From the NCBI GenBank assembly GCA_963709085.1, contig CAVPVB010000007.1, forward strand, positions 2,356,001 to 2,420,000: DNA of 64,000 nucleotides, in the 5' to 3' direction. The DNA comes from Rhodovastum sp963709085. Its GTDB lineage: Bacteria > Pseudomonadota > Alphaproteobacteria > Acetobacterales > Acetobacteraceae. The notes under the pieces were generated by a model. That model saw nothing but the letters and a program-made list of their open reading frames with translations. It searched no databases and had not been told where the DNA came from. Positions 37,696 to 47,538 of this stretch are shown here, one piece after another (within the stretch, counting starts at the first letter, position 1; every line of letters starts with the position of its first letter). The translations under genes and the position numbers were made by a program.

Positions 37696-38365
37696 CTAAA
37701 AATCCAGATCCGAGTAGTGCGCGGGCGGCGCCATGCCCCCCACCCGGTCCGCCAGCAACGGACGAAAACTCGGCCGCGACTTCATCCGCGCATACCATTC
37801 GCGGGCTGCCGGATACAGCGACCAGTCGATATCGCCCTGATAGTCCAGGTACCGACAGATGCGCCGCCGCGGCGAAGTCGGCGAGCGACACGTGGCTGCC
37901 GGCCAGCCATCGGCGCGTCTCCGCCAGCCAGCCGAGATAGACCAGATGCACGCGCAAATTCGCATAGCCGGCGCGCAGGGCCGCCGCGTCGGGATGGCCG
38001 ACGCCCGAAATGCGCTTGAAATATTTTTCGCCATTGAGGTTGCGAGTCACCTCGTCGTCGAACTTGCCGTCGAACCAGGTGATCAGCCGCCGCACCTCGA
38101 CCCGCTCGGCATGGGTCTCGCCCAGCAGCACCGGCTCCGGATAGGCTTCCTCGAGATATTCGCAGATCACGCTCGACTCGGGCACGGCGAGGCCGTTGTC
38201 TTCCAGCAGCGTCGGCACGGTGGCGGCCGGGTTGAGTTCGAGGTACTCGTGACGGCGCTCCCACACTTTTTCCACCTGCAGGTCGAAGGTCAGGCGCTTC
38301 TCGGCAAGCACCAGCCGGACCTTGCGGCAGAACGGCGAGAGGGGGAGGTGAAACAGGGTGCGCAT
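37696..38365 (-). pseudogene. Glutathione S-transferase family protein with a one-base insertion
   Basis: First frame, ATG 38363-38365: LFHLPLSPFCRKVRLVLAEKRLTFDLQ, LNPAATVPTLLEDNGLAVPESSVICEYLEE and, near the C-terminus, SHVSLADFAAAAHLSV. It then runs out of frame; the adjacent frame continues LDYQGDIDWSLYPAAREWYARMKSRPSFRPLL and ends at the TAG at 37696. Removing one G (plus strand 37848-37849, CCAGGTACC) joins them and gives 222 residues, normal for a GST. The Cys in SPFCRK suggests a beta/omega-type active site. Confidence 0.85.
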
Positions 38366-38451
38366 CGCGCGCGTTATGGCACCCGCGCTATCCTGCGCCA
38401 ACCCTGTGCGCGCCCCTGCGGACGACGCCCTGGGGCGCCCTCAGGACAGGG

Positions 38452-41400
38452 TCAGGCCCGCCGCGCCTCCGCCGCCTCGCCGGTCAGCCGGTGCGGCAGG
38501 TATTTCACGTATTCCTTTGGTACCACCTGCCAGAAATGCCGCCGCTCGCGCTGCCAGTCGTGCAGCAGCATGCGGGCGTAACGGCTGGTGGTCTCGGCCG
38601 CATGGGTGGCCACCAGACCCTTCAGCAAATCGTCCCAATACGGGCTGTCAACGCGCTGCCACAGCAGCGTTTCGGCGTTCACGCGAAGGTGAAAATGATT
38701 CTCCGGGTCGTAGACGAACGCCATGCCGCCGGTGAAGCCGGCGCCGAAATTGGCGCCCACCGCGCCCAGCACCACCACCGTGCCGCCGGTCATGTATTCG
38801 CAGCCGTTGGCGCCGCACCCCTCCACCACGGCGGTGGCGCCGGAGTTGCGCACCGCGAACCGCTCGCCGGCCTGACCGGCGGCGAACAGGAAGCCGGCGG
38901 TCGCCCCATACAGCACCGTGTTGCCGATGATGGTGTTCTGCTGGCTCGCCAGCGTCGATGACGGCGCCGGACGCACCACGATGGTCGCCCCGGACAGGCC
39001 CTTGCCCACATAGTCGTTGGCGTCGCCGAACACCTCCAGCTTCAGGCCCTGCACCGCGAAGGCGCCGAGCGACTGGCCGGCCGAGCCGCGCAGCCGTACC
39101 GTCAGATGGCCGGGCTGCAACCCCGCCATGCCGTATTTCCGCACCATGCGCGAAGAAATCCGGGTGCCGATCGCCCGGTGGGTGTTGCGGATGGTATATT
39201 GCAACTGCATCTTCTCGCCGCGGTCGAACAGCGGCGCCGCGTCGGCGATCATCTGCGCGTCCAGCGTGTCCGGCACCTCGTTGCGCCCCGCCAGGGTGCA
39301 GTAGCGCGCATAGGGGCCGGGATCGGCCTGCACCAGCAGCGGGTTGAGGTCGAGGTCGTCGAGCATCTCGGCGCCGCGGCCGACCTGGCGCAGCAGGTCG
39401 GTGCGGCCGATCACCTCAGCCAGCGTGCGCGCGCCCAGCGAGGCAAGAATCAGGCGCACATCCTCGGCGATGAAGCTGAACAGGTTGATGACCTTTTCCG
39501 CGGTGCCCTCGAATTTCGCCCGCAGCTTTTCATCCTGCGTGCACACGCCGACCGGGCAGGTGTTGGAATGGCACTGGCGCACCATGATGCAGCCCATCGC
39601 CACCAGGCTGGCGGTGCCGATGCCGAATTCCTCGGCGCCGAGCATGGCGGCGATCACCACGTCGCGCCCGGTCTTGATGCCGCCATCGGTGCGCAGCCGC
39701 ACCCGGTGGCGCAGCCGGTTCAGCATCAGCACCTGATGCGCCTCCGACAGCCCCATCTCCCAGGGCAGGCCGGCATATTTGATGCTGCTCTGCGGCGAGG
39801 CGCCGGTGCCGCCGGAATGGCCGGAAATCAGGATGGCATCCGCGCGCGCCTTGGCCACGCCCGCCGCCACCGTGCCGATGCCGCTGCGCGACACCAGCTT
39901 CACGCAGACCGTGGCATCCGGGTTGATCTGCTTGAGGTCGTAGATGAGCTGGGCCAGATCCTCGATCGAGTAGATGTCGTGGTGCGGCGGCGGGCTGATC
40001 AGCGTCACCCCCGGCGTGGCGTGACGCAGCCGGCCGATCAGCTCGGTGACCTTGAAGCCAGGCAATTGCCCGCCCTCGCCCGGCTTGGCGCCTTGCGCCA
40101 CCTTGATCTCGATCTCGCGGCAGTCGTTCAGGTATTCGGCGGTGACGCCGAACCGGCCGGAGGCGATCTGCTTGATGGCGGAGGAGGCGTTGTCGCCGTT
40201 CGGCCGCGGCGTGGCCCGTGCCGGGTCCTCGCCGCCCTCGCCCGAGTCGCTGCGGGCGCCGATGCGGTTCATCGCGATCGACAGCGTCTCATGCGCTTCC
40301 GGGCTCAGCGCGCCCAGCGAAATGCCGGGGGCCAGCAGCCGCTTGCGGATTTCGGTGATCGATTCGACCTCATCGACCGGGATCGGCTTCACCGATTCGG
40401 AGCGGAAATCCAGCAGATCGCGCAGGGCAATCGGCGGCAGCCTGCGCACCGCTTCGGCATAGCGGCGATAGGTGGAGAAACTGTCGGTGGCGACCGCCTC
40501 CTGCAGCAGATGGATCAGGCGGCCGTCGAAGGCGTGCGTCTCGCCGCGCTGGCGCAGCTTGTAGAGGCCGCCGACCGGCAGCGTCACCGGGTCGGCGTTC
40601 CAGGCGGCGTGGTGCTTCTCCAGCACCTTCTGGGCGATGCCGGCGAGGCCGATGCCGGAGATGCGCGACTGCATGCCGGGGAAGAACTCGGCCACCAGCT
40701 GGCGGGACAGGCCGATCGCCTCGAAATTGCAGCCGCCGCGATAGGAGGAGAGAACGGAGATGCCCATCTTGGACATCACCTTCAGCAGCCCCTTGTCGGC
40801 GGCCTTCTTGAAGCGCCCGACCGCCTGTTTCAGCGTCAGGTCGCCGAACAGGCCGCGCCGGTGGCGGTCGGCGATGCTCTCCTGGGCCAGGTAGGCGTTG
40901 ACCGTGGTGGCGCCGACGCCGATCAGCACCGCGAAGTCGTGCACGTCCAGGCACTCGGCGCTGCGCACGTTCAGGCTGGTGAAGGTGCGCAGCGACTGGC
41001 GCACCAGATGCGTGTGCACGCCGCCGGTGGCCAGGATCATCGGCATGGCGGCGCGCGCCGGGCCGGTCGCCTCATCGGTGAGGATCACGTGCTTGCAGCC
41101 GCTGCGCACGCCGTCCTCGGCCTCGCGGCGGATGCGCGCGAGCGCGGCGCGCAAGCCGGCTTCCCCGTCGGCGGCGGGAAACGTGCAGTCCACCACGCAG
41201 GCGGTGTCGCCCATATGGGCGCGCATCGCCTCGAACTCGGCGGTGGACAGCACCGGGCTTTCCAGTTGCAGCAGGTCGAACTGGCTGGAATCCTCGTCCA
41301 GCACGTTGCCCAGATTGCCCAGCCTGGTCTTCAGCGTCATCACCCGCGTCTCGCGCAGGCTGTCGATCGGCGGGTTGGTGACCTGGCTGAAATTCTGCCG

Positions 41401-43014
41401 GAAATAATGCTGCAGGCCGCGATAGCTGTCGGACAGCACGGCGACGGGGGTGTCGTCGCCCATGCTGCCCACCGCCTCCTGCGCGTCCTCGACCATCGGG
41501 TGCAGGATGGTTTCCAGCTCCTCCAGCGTGACCCCGGCGGCGAGCTGGCGGCGGCGCAGCGCCTCGCCCTGCCACAGCGCCGGCTCGGGCGCGTCGGTCT
41601 GCACGATGTGGTCGATCTGGCGGATGTGCCGGGCCCATTCGCCATAGGGATGGCGGGCCGCCAGCAGGTCCTTCAGGTCGTCGTCGGCGAAGAAGCGGGC
41701 GTGGTCGAGATCGACGGCAATGGTCTGGCCCGGGCCGACCCGGCCCTTTTCCAGGATGTCGGCCTCGTCCAGCTTCACCATGCCGGCTTCCGAGCCGACG
41801 ATCAGCATGGCGTGGCGGGTGACAGTAAAGCGCAGCGGCCGCAGCCCGTTGCGGTCGAGGCCGGCGATCACCCAGCACCCGTCGGTGGCGGCGATCGCCG
41901 CCGGCCCGTCCCACGGTTCCATCACCGCGTTGCAGTAGAGGAACATGTCGCGGTGCGACTGCTTCATGGTGGCGTCGTTGATCGGCGAAGCGGGGCCAAT
42001 GCTGGCCGGGATCAGCATCGCCTTGGCCATCGGCGCGTCGCGGCCGGCGCGCACCAGCACCTCAAAGACGTTGTCGAGGGTGGCGGTGTCGGAGCCGCCG
42101 GCCTGCACCACCGGCTTGATGTCCTCCATCCAGGGATCGAGCGCGGCATCGGCGAGCCGCGTCTCGTGGCTCTGCATCCAGTTGATGTTGCCCGACAGCG
42201 TGTTGATCTCGCCGTTATGGGCCAGCATGCGGAACGGCTGGGCGAGCCGCCAGGTCGGGAAGGTGTTGGTGCTGTAACGCTGGTGGTAGATGGCAAACCG
42301 GCTGACGAAGCGCGGGTCGGTCAGGTCGGGGTAAAAATCGGCCAGGTTCTCGGCCAGGAACATGCCCTTGTAGATGATCGACCGGCACGACAACGAGCAG
42401 AAATACAGCTCGGGGATCTGCGCCGCGATCGCCTGCTTCTCGATGCGCCGGCGGATCACGTACAGGTCGCGCTCGAACGCCGCGTCATCGGTGCCGGCCG
42501 GCGCCGCGCGCGGGTTCCAGACCATGATCTGCTCGATCTCGGGCCGGGTGGCGTTGGCCTTTTCGCCGATGCAGGCGACGTTGATCGGCACCTGCCGCCA
42601 GCCATAGATGGCATAGCCGAAATTGAGAATCTCGGTCTCGACGATCTGCCGGCAGCGTTCCTGGGCGCCGAGATCGGTCTTGGGCAGGAACACCTGGCCG
42701 ACCGCGACCGGCCCCGGCCGCAATTCGCTGCCGCCGCGCTGCAGGGCGTCGGCGAAGAAATCCTGCGGGATTTCGACATGGATGCCGGCGCCGTCGCCGG
42801 TCTTGCCGTCGGCATCGACCGCGCCGCGGTGCCAGACCGCCTTCAGCGCATCGATGCCGGCCTGGACAATGTCGCGGCGGCGGCGGCCGTCGAGTGCGGC
42901 GATCAGGCCGACGCCGCAGGAATCATGTTCCTGCGACGCCGCGTAGGTGCCCGACAGCGCATCGGCGTTGCGCTGCCAGGCGGTGACGAATTCGGTTCCG
43001 TCTTCACTGCCCAT
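38452..43014 (-). CDS. gltB: Glutamate synthase large (alpha) subunit GltB
   Basis: 1520 residues, the standard length. Uses glutamine and 2-oxoglutarate to make glutamate, with electrons delivered via GltD. A 32-residue propeptide precedes the N-terminal nucleophile Cys33 in HDSCGVGLI of the class II glutamine amidotransferase domain. The FMN/2-oxoglutarate domain has LISPPPHHDIYSIEDLAQLI and SGHSGGTGASP. The 3Fe-4S ligands are in CIMVRQCHSNTCPVGVCTQ. The beta-helix GXGXG domain follows (GGTVVVLGAVGANFGAGFTGG). It overlaps the DUF2059 gene by 11 bases. Confidence 0.97.
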   Translation of the reverse strand: MGSEDGTEFVTAWQRNADALSGTYAASQEHDSCGVGLIAALDGRRRRDIVQAGIDALKAVWHRGAVDADGKTGDGAGIHVEIPQDFFADALQRGGSELRPGPVAVGQVFLPKTDLGAQERCRQIVETEILNFGYAIYGWRQVPINVACIGEKANATRPEIEQIMVWNPRAAPAGTDDAAFERDLYVIRRRIEKQAIAAQIPELYFCSLSCRSIIYKGMFLAENLADFYPDLTDPRFVSRFAIYHQRYSTNTFPTWRLAQPFRMLAHNGEINTLSGNINWMQSHETRLADAALDPWMEDIKPVVQAGGSDTATLDNVFEVLVRAGRDAPMAKAMLIPASIGPASPINDATMKQSHRDMFLYCNAVMEPWDGPAAIAATDGCWVIAGLDRNGLRPLRFTVTRHAMLIVGSEAGMVKLDEADILEKGRVGPGQTIAVDLDHARFFADDDLKDLLAARHPYGEWARHIRQIDHIVQTDAPEPALWQGEALRRRQLAAGVTLEELETILHPMVEDAQEAVGSMGDDTPVAVLSDSYRGLQHYFRQNFSQVTNPPIDSLRETRVMTLKTRLGNLGNVLDEDSSQFDLLQLESPVLSTAEFEAMRAHMGDTACVVDCTFPAADGEAGLRAALARIRREAEDGVRSGCKHVILTDEATGPARAAMPMILATGGVHTHLVRQSLRTFTSLNVRSAECLDVHDFAVLIGVGATTVNAYLAQESIADRHRRGLFGDLTLKQAVGRFKKAADKGLLKVMSKMGISVLSSYRGGCNFEAIGLSRQLVAEFFPGMQSRISGIGLAGIAQKVLEKHHAAWNADPVTLPVGGLYKLRQRGETHAFDGRLIHLLQEAVATDSFSTYRRYAEAVRRLPPIALRDLLDFRSESVKPIPVDEVESITEIRKRLLAPGISLGALSPEAHETLSIAMNRIGARSDSGEGGEDPARATPRPNGDNASSAIKQIASGRFGVTAEYLNDCREIEIKVAQGAKPGEGGQLPGFKVTELIGRLRHATPGVTLISPPPHHDIYSIEDLAQLIYDLKQINPDATVCVKLVSRSGIGTVAAGVAKARADAILISGHSGGTGASPQSSIKYAGLPWEMGLSEAHQVLMLNRLRHRVRLRTDGGIKTGRDVVIAAMLGAEEFGIGTASLVAMGCIMVRQCHSNTCPVGVCTQDEKLRAKFEGTAEKVINLFSFIAEDVRLILASLGARTLAEVIGRTDLLRQVGRGAEMLDDLDLNPLLVQADPGPYARYCTLAGRNEVPDTLDAQMIADAAPLFDRGEKMQLQYTIRNTHRAIGTRISSRMVRKYGMAGLQPGHLTVRLRGSAGQSLGAFAVQGLKLEVFGDANDYVGKGLSGATIVVRPAPSSTLASQQNTIIGNTVLYGATAGFLFAAGQAGERFAVRNSGATAVVEGCGANGCEYMTGGTVVVLGAVGANFGAGFTGGMAFVYDPENHFHLRVNAETLLWQRVDSPYWDDLLKGLVATHAAETTSRYARMLLHDWQRERRHFWQVVPKEYVKYLPHRLTGEAAEARRA

Positions 43015-43588
43015 TCGGTCGTGCCCCCTCCCCCGGCAGCGTCAGGCCGTGCTCGCGCAGTGCGTCGGCATGGGCTGCCACGGCTTTCTGAAAGACGCCC
43101 TGCGCCCAGGTGCCACCATCCTTGGCGATCTGCTGGCCGATGGCCGGCGCGGTCTTGAGCAGCTTTTCGCCGAGCGGGGTGGTGTAGAAGCTGTGCAGGT
43201 TGTGCAGTTCCTCAATGGTGAAGCTGGTCGCCCAGAGGTCGATGATGGCGTCGCTAAGTTCCTTGCCGTGAGTGACGAAATCCGGAATCAGCAATTCGTC
43301 GACGATCGGCTGCACCTGTTCGGGCGGCTTGCCGCTGCTGCGGGCCAGACCGATGATGATTTGCGGACGTACATTGGCGATGATGACGTTGACCTGGTTG
43401 GTGAACTGCAGCTTGTCGTTGAGTTCGATCGCCGCCTTGCGCGCTGCCTCGCTGGGCTTGGCGGCGGCGGTGTCGGCAGCCACGAGCTGCACGCCCGGCC
43501 TGGCGCCCGGCGCGGGATTGCCCGCGGTCTGAGCGGTGGCGCCGAGGGGCAGCAGGAGGCAGGCGGCGGCGAGGGGAATCAGGCGCAT
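43004..43588 (-). CDS. DUF2059 periplasmic protein between gltD and gltB
   Basis: 194 residues from ATG 43586-43588 (a GTG at 43597 overlapping the gltD stop is the alternative). Signal peptide RLIPLAAACLLLPLGATAQ. DUF2059 core: IIDLWATSFTIEELHNLHSFYTTPLGEKLLKTAPAIGQQ, plus IIIGLARSSGKPPEQVQPIVDELLIPDF. Function unknown. It lies in the gltD-gltB operon, overlapping gltB, so it is co-expressed with nitrogen assimilation; the reason is not apparent. Confidence 0.85.
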   Translation of the reverse strand: MRLIPLAAACLLLPLGATAQTAGNPAPGARPGVQLVAADTAAAKPSEAARKAAIELNDKLQFTNQVNVIIANVRPQIIIGLARSSGKPPEQVQPIVDELLIPDFVTHGKELSDAIIDLWATSFTIEELHNLHSFYTTPLGEKLLKTAPAIGQQIAKDGGTWAQGVFQKAVAAHADALREHGLTLPGEGARPNGQ

Positions 43589-43593
43589 GACGA

Positions 43594-45042
43594 TCACTCC
43601 GCGGCGACCGCCGCACGGGCGGTCTGTTGAATATTCTGTTGCATAAGAAGGTGCATCTGTGCGGCGGCGTCACGGCCGTCGCGAATGGCCCATACCACGA
43701 GCGAGGCACCGCGCACGATGTCGCCGGCGGCGAATACGCCGGGCAGGCTGGTCATGCAGCTCCGCGAATCGATCTGCAGCGTGCCCGATTGCGTCACCGC
43801 CAGCCCGGGCTCGCCGAAGGCCGCCGGCAAATCCTCGGGATCGAAGCCGAGCGCCTTGATCACCAGGCTGGCCGGCACGGTGAAATGGCTTCCCTCCAGC
43901 GGCTCCACGCCCTGCCGGCCCGAGGCGTCGGGCAGGCCGAGATGCATGCGCACGGCGCGTACGCCGGTGACCGCCGTATCGCCGAGGAAGGCTTCCGGGG
44001 CGGACAGCCAGAGGAATTCGACCCCCTCCTCCTCGGCGTTCTTCACCTCGCGCTGGGAGCCGGGCATGTTGGCCCGGTCGCGCCGGTACAGGCACTTGAC
44101 CGAGCGCGCGCCCTGGCGCACCGCGGTGCGCACGCAGTCCATGGCGGTGTCGCCGCCGCCGATCACCACCACGTCGCGGCCGGCGGCGTCCAGCACGCCC
44201 GAATCGAAGGCGGGCACCGCGTCGCCGAGGCCGCGGCGATTGGCGGCGATGAGGTAATCGAGCGCCGGCACGATGCCCGGCAGGCCGGCGCCGGGGCCGC
44301 CGAGCTCGCGCGCCCGGTAGACGCCGGTGGCCAGCAGCACCGAATCGTGGCGCGCCCGAAGCTCCGCCAGCGTCAGATCGCGGCCGATCTCGGTATTGAG
44401 ATGAAACACGATGCCGGCCTGCGCCAGCAGGTCGTGGCGGCGCTGGACGAGGCGCTTCTCCAGCTTGAAGCCGGGAATGCCGTACACCAGCAGCCCGCCG
44501 ACGCGGTCGTGACGGTCATAGACATGCACGCCATAGCCCTGCCGGCGCAATTGCTCGGCGGCGGCGAGCCCGCCCGGGCCGGCGCCGACGATACCCACCG
44601 ATAATCCGTTTTCGGCGCGGGGGGCGGGCACCTGGACCCAGCCTTGCGCGAAGGCGGTGTCGGTGATGAAGCGTTCGACCGCGCCGATGGTGACGCTGTC
44701 GAACCCCTTTTCGATGACGCAGTTGCCTTCGCACAGCCGGTCCTGCGGGCAGATGCGGCCGCAGATTTCCGGAAAATTATTGGTGGCGCTGCTGACCTCG
44801 TAGGCTTCCTCCAGCCTTCCCTCGGCGGCCAGCTTCAGCCAGTCGGGGATGTTGTTCTGCAGCGGACAATGCAGCTGGCAGAACGGCACGCCGCACTGGC
44901 TGCAGCGGCTGGATTGCTGGCGCGCCCGAGAAGCATCGAAATCGGCGTAGATTTCGCGGAAATCGGCGCGCCGCGCGGCCACCTCGCGCTTTTGCGGCGG
45001 CTGCTGGGGGATCTGGACGAACTGGAGCATGCGGTTGCCCAT
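43594..45042 (-). CDS. gltD: Glutamate synthase small (beta) subunit GltD
   Basis: 482 residues from ATG 45040-45042 (MGNRMLQF). N-terminal [4Fe-4S] cysteines: SRCSQCGVPFCQLHCPLQNN and ICPQDRLCEGNCVI. FAD site GIVGAGPGGLAAAEQL, NADPH site VVIGGGDTAMDCVRTA and a C-terminal FAD turn GVFAAGDIVRGASLVVWAIRDGRDAA. Takes electrons from NADPH to GltB. The open frame runs further upstream, but MGNRMLQF fits the family start. First gene of gltD-DUF2059-gltB. Confidence 0.95.
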   Translation of the reverse strand: MGNRMLQFVQIPQQPPQKREVAARRADFREIYADFDASRARQQSSRCSQCGVPFCQLHCPLQNNIPDWLKLAAEGRLEEAYEVSSATNNFPEICGRICPQDRLCEGNCVIEKGFDSVTIGAVERFITDTAFAQGWVQVPAPRAENGLSVGIVGAGPGGLAAAEQLRRQGYGVHVYDRHDRVGGLLVYGIPGFKLEKRLVQRRHDLLAQAGIVFHLNTEIGRDLTLAELRARHDSVLLATGVYRARELGGPGAGLPGIVPALDYLIAANRRGLGDAVPAFDSGVLDAAGRDVVVIGGGDTAMDCVRTAVRQGARSVKCLYRRDRANMPGSQREVKNAEEEGVEFLWLSAPEAFLGDTAVTGVRAVRMHLGLPDASGRQGVEPLEGSHFTVPASLVIKALGFDPEDLPAAFGEPGLAVTQSGTLQIDSRSCMTSLPGVFAAGDIVRGASLVVWAIRDGRDAAAQMHLLMQQNIQQTARAAVAAE

Positions 45043-45194
45043 GCCGGCCTCCTCGCGGGCGCAGCCGTCTTCGACACCGCGCATCGGTAGCGGGTTATAG
45101 GGCAGTTCGTCGTGGCGGGCTAGCGGAAAAGGGTTTTTATGGCAGCAAGGCTGCCCTGCTTATCCGCCTCGCCTGCCCGCTTGGTTCGTTCGCT

Positions 45195-46184
45195 TCAATT
45201 GTCGCTGCCATTTTGGTCCGAACCGGGCCTATCTGATGGTGGTATCCGCGTGCCGCCGCCCGGACGGTACCGCCGCAGATAGGCCGGCACCACCAGATCG
45301 ATCGGCGTCGGCACGATGCCCAGCGCCGCCAGCCCCGCCGCTTCGGGCGCGACCACGTTATCGCGCCCCAGCATGCGCAGTTGGTCGAGGGTGAGCAGCC
45401 GGCCCGGCAGCCGCTCCATCAGGCCGGCCTGCAGCCATGCCAGCCAGTGCGGCAGACCGATCAGCGAGCGCTTGCGGTGCGTCTCGCGCAGAATCCACTC
45501 CAGCAACTCGCGGAAGGTGTAAACTTTTGGCCCGCCGAGTTCAAAAATGCGGCCTGCCGCGTCCGGACGGTCGATCGCGGCGATCACCGCATCGGCGACA
45601 TCGCCGACATAGACGGGCTGGAACCGCGTGGCGCCGGAAATCACCGGCATGAAGGGCAAAGGCTGCACCAGGCGGGCGAACCGGTTGAAGAACTGGTCCT
45701 CGGCCCCGAACACGATGGAGGGACGCAGGATGGTGGCGGTCGGAAAGGCAGCCAGCACCGCCGCCTCGCCCGCCGCCTTGGCGCGGCCGTAGCCGCTCGG
45801 GCTCGCCGGATCGGCGCCGATCGCCGAAACATGCACCAGACGGGTCGCCCCGGCGGTGGCGGCGGCCTTGGCCACGTTGCCCGCGCCCTCGGCCATCACG
45901 AGGTGGAAATCGCCCGGATGGCGTTCCGCCAGGATGCCGACCAGGTTGACCACCACGGCGGCCTCGTCGACGGCGCGGGCGACCGCCTCCGGGCTGGTCA
46001 CCGGCGCGCGGAGCCGCACGATCTGGCCGACATTGCCCATTGTCTTGAGCGCCGAAGCCGCCTCGGGATCGCGCATCGCGGCGCGCACCACGTAGCCCTG
46101 GCGGGCCAGGCGCTGCACGACATATCGCCCGATGAAGCCCGAGCCGCCGAACACCGTCGCGACCTTGCGCGTCCCACCCGACAT
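45195..46184 (-). CDS. NDUFA9-like NAD(P)-binding reductase/epimerase
   Basis: 329 residues from ATG 46182-46184 (MSGGTRKVATV, preceded by GAGGA five bases upstream). Atypical short-chain dehydrogenase: TVFGGSGFIGRYVVQRLARQGYVVRAAMRDP, VVNLVGILAER, HVSAIGADPASPSGYGRAKAAGEAAV, TILRPSIVFGAEDQFFNRFA and FELGGPKVYTFRELLEWIL. In alphaproteobacteria this family is the relative of the complex I accessory subunit NDUFA9. It may contribute to ubiquinone biosynthesis or complex I stability (inference). Confidence 0.85.
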   Translation of the reverse strand: MSGGTRKVATVFGGSGFIGRYVVQRLARQGYVVRAAMRDPEAASALKTMGNVGQIVRLRAPVTSPEAVARAVDEAAVVVNLVGILAERHPGDFHLVMAEGAGNVAKAAATAGATRLVHVSAIGADPASPSGYGRAKAAGEAAVLAAFPTATILRPSIVFGAEDQFFNRFARLVQPLPFMPVISGATRFQPVYVGDVADAVIAAIDRPDAAGRIFELGGPKVYTFRELLEWILRETHRKRSLIGLPHWLAWLQAGLMERLPGRLLTLDQLRMLGRDNVVAPEAAGLAALGIVPTPIDLVVPAYLRRYRPGGGTRIPPSDRPGSDQNGSDN

Positions 46185-46331
46185 TGCTTCCTCGCCCGTT
46201 CCTGCCATAGGGTATTTCATAGGCTTGCGGCCCGCGCGCCTCAAGCGCCGCCGGCCGCAAGCGGCGCGGCCCGAACACAGAAACGCCCCGCCGCCGGGAG
46301 CGGCCGGGGGAAACGACGTGGCGTTGCGGCG

Positions 46332-47021
46332 TCAGACGCGGCGGCGGCGGACCGCGCCCAGGCCGATCAGCGCGGTGCCGAGCAACGCGATCGTCGCGGG
46401 CTCGGGGATGAGGACCGACGCCGTATACGTGTAGGTCAGAGTCCAGGAAATCGATCCGTAGGTTGTCAGTGCGGCATTCAGGTTCGCGCTGCCTTGCGTT
46501 GACGAATCACCAAATGCGTCAGCATAGAGCGTGTAGGATGTCGGCGATTTTGCCACAAACGCGCTCAATTGCGCGGAACTGATCGTATAGGTGACCTTTT
46601 GGGTTTCGCTATAGGGGGATGTTGCGGAGCCAAAGTTCACGGTGGCGCCTGCGGCAAGAGCTACGTAGCGTTGGCTGGCCGCTGGCGTCAAAACGTCGAA
46701 ATTGGTAACAGTCGACACCGGATCGGTATTTCCGGCCGACGCAGCGGTCTCGCCGCTAACATCGTAGGTGAAGGTCGCCTGCCTCGCACCAGTGTTCGTG
46801 AGGGTACCATAAGTGGAGATCGTATCCGTAATGACGAACGTGACGCCGGTCAGGGTGCCAAGGCTGGCGTTGAACGCGCTGTAAGTGCCTGCCGACACGC
46901 CATAAAGGTCCAGCAGGCTGCTGCTGATGCTTCCCGTCTGGGTGATGGTGCCAGCCTGGGCATGGACGATACCAAGGCCCAGAACGAAAGCAGATGCGAG
47001 GCCGATACGGGAAGCGTTCAT
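46332..47021 (-). CDS. PEP-CTERM sorting-signal protein (choice-of-anchor E-like)
   Basis: 229 residues. Signal peptide MNASRIGLASAFVLGLGIVHAQA; a body rich in Thr/Ser/Ala strands (TITQTGSISSSLLDL, SLGTLTGVTFVITDT, ATFTYDVSG), like choice-of-anchor E surface proteins; and a C-terminal tripartite PEP-CTERM signal IPEPATIALLGTALIGLGAV followed by RRRRV. Exosortase would cut at the PEP motif and release or anchor the protein outside the cell, usually in polysaccharide-rich matrix. No exosortase is in the window. A canonical sigma-54 promoter and three upstream 17-bp motifs precede it. Confidence 0.9.
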   Translation of the reverse strand: MNASRIGLASAFVLGLGIVHAQAGTITQTGSISSSLLDLYGVSAGTYSAFNASLGTLTGVTFVITDTISTYGTLTNTGARQATFTYDVSGETAASAGNTDPVSTVTNFDVLTPAASQRYVALAAGATVNFGSATSPYSETQKVTYTISSAQLSAFVAKSPTSYTLYADAFGDSSTQGSANLNAALTTYGSISWTLTYTYTASVLIPEPATIALLGTALIGLGAVRRRRV

Positions 47022-47108
47022 TCGGTCTGTCCTTGGCATCAGCCCCGATCGGGTCGTCCGGCAGGGCTGTCATCGGCGATCGGCACGAATTTCTATCGTG
47101 AATGTGAC

Positions 47109-47125
47109 AGCAAGCCGCATGCCAA
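47109..47125 (-). promoter_or_regulatory. Sigma-54 (RpoN) promoter of the PEP-CTERM gene
   Basis: Minus-strand sequence TTGGCATGCGGCTTGCT matches the -24/-12 consensus (TTGGCACG-N4-TTGCW) in all but one position, with the exact GG-GC spacing. Transcription would begin near 47099, leaving a ~78-base leader before the ATG at 47019-47021. Confidence 0.8.
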
Positions 47126-47177
47126 CTGAATAGTTCCTTGAAACAAAGCCCTTTACCGCACCCCTGACCCGCGAGGG

Positions 47178-47194
47178 TGTAAAAAATCCTGACA
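47178..47194. promoter_or_regulatory. 17-bp upstream motif, copy 1 (possible enhancer-binding-protein site)
   Basis: TGTAAAAAATCCTGACA. It is centred about 86 bases upstream of the predicted start site, a usual enhancer distance for sigma-54 activators. Copies 2 and 3 share TGTAAAA and CYGACA. Confidence 0.65.
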
Positions 47195-47299
47195 AACCCT
47201 TTCGTGGGTTGCCCCCGAAATGCCGCTTCACCGGGCGTAGGGGCAAAAAACTCACTGTCAATTCAAATGATTGGGCGGTTTCAATGCGATTTTTGCCGA

Positions 47300-47316
47300 T
47301 GTAAAATTTCCTGACA
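47300..47316. promoter_or_regulatory. 17-bp upstream motif, copy 2
   Basis: TGTAAAATTTCCTGACA, differing from copy 1 at two central bases. Same orientation as copy 1. Confidence 0.65.
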
Positions 47317-47538
47317 TTCTCGCCGGCAACACGGCGGTCCCCGCGTTGCCGGGCAAGCCGCCCCCATCGAAAGACCAGCCGGAAACGACCGGTTTACCGC
47401 CACGCAGGGCCATCGGGAGACCGTCCCGGGCGCCGCCACACCAAGAAAGAAACGAAACTGCGTTATTGGCACAACGACTCGGAACGGCGCCGGGAAGCAT
47501 GCCGGCGCGCCCCGGGTTGCCCGGGGTACGGCTGAAGC

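Noticed and set aside
39106..43158. Open frame of 1350 codons opposite gltB
   Set aside because: Lacks family features and lies entirely against the well-supported gltB.
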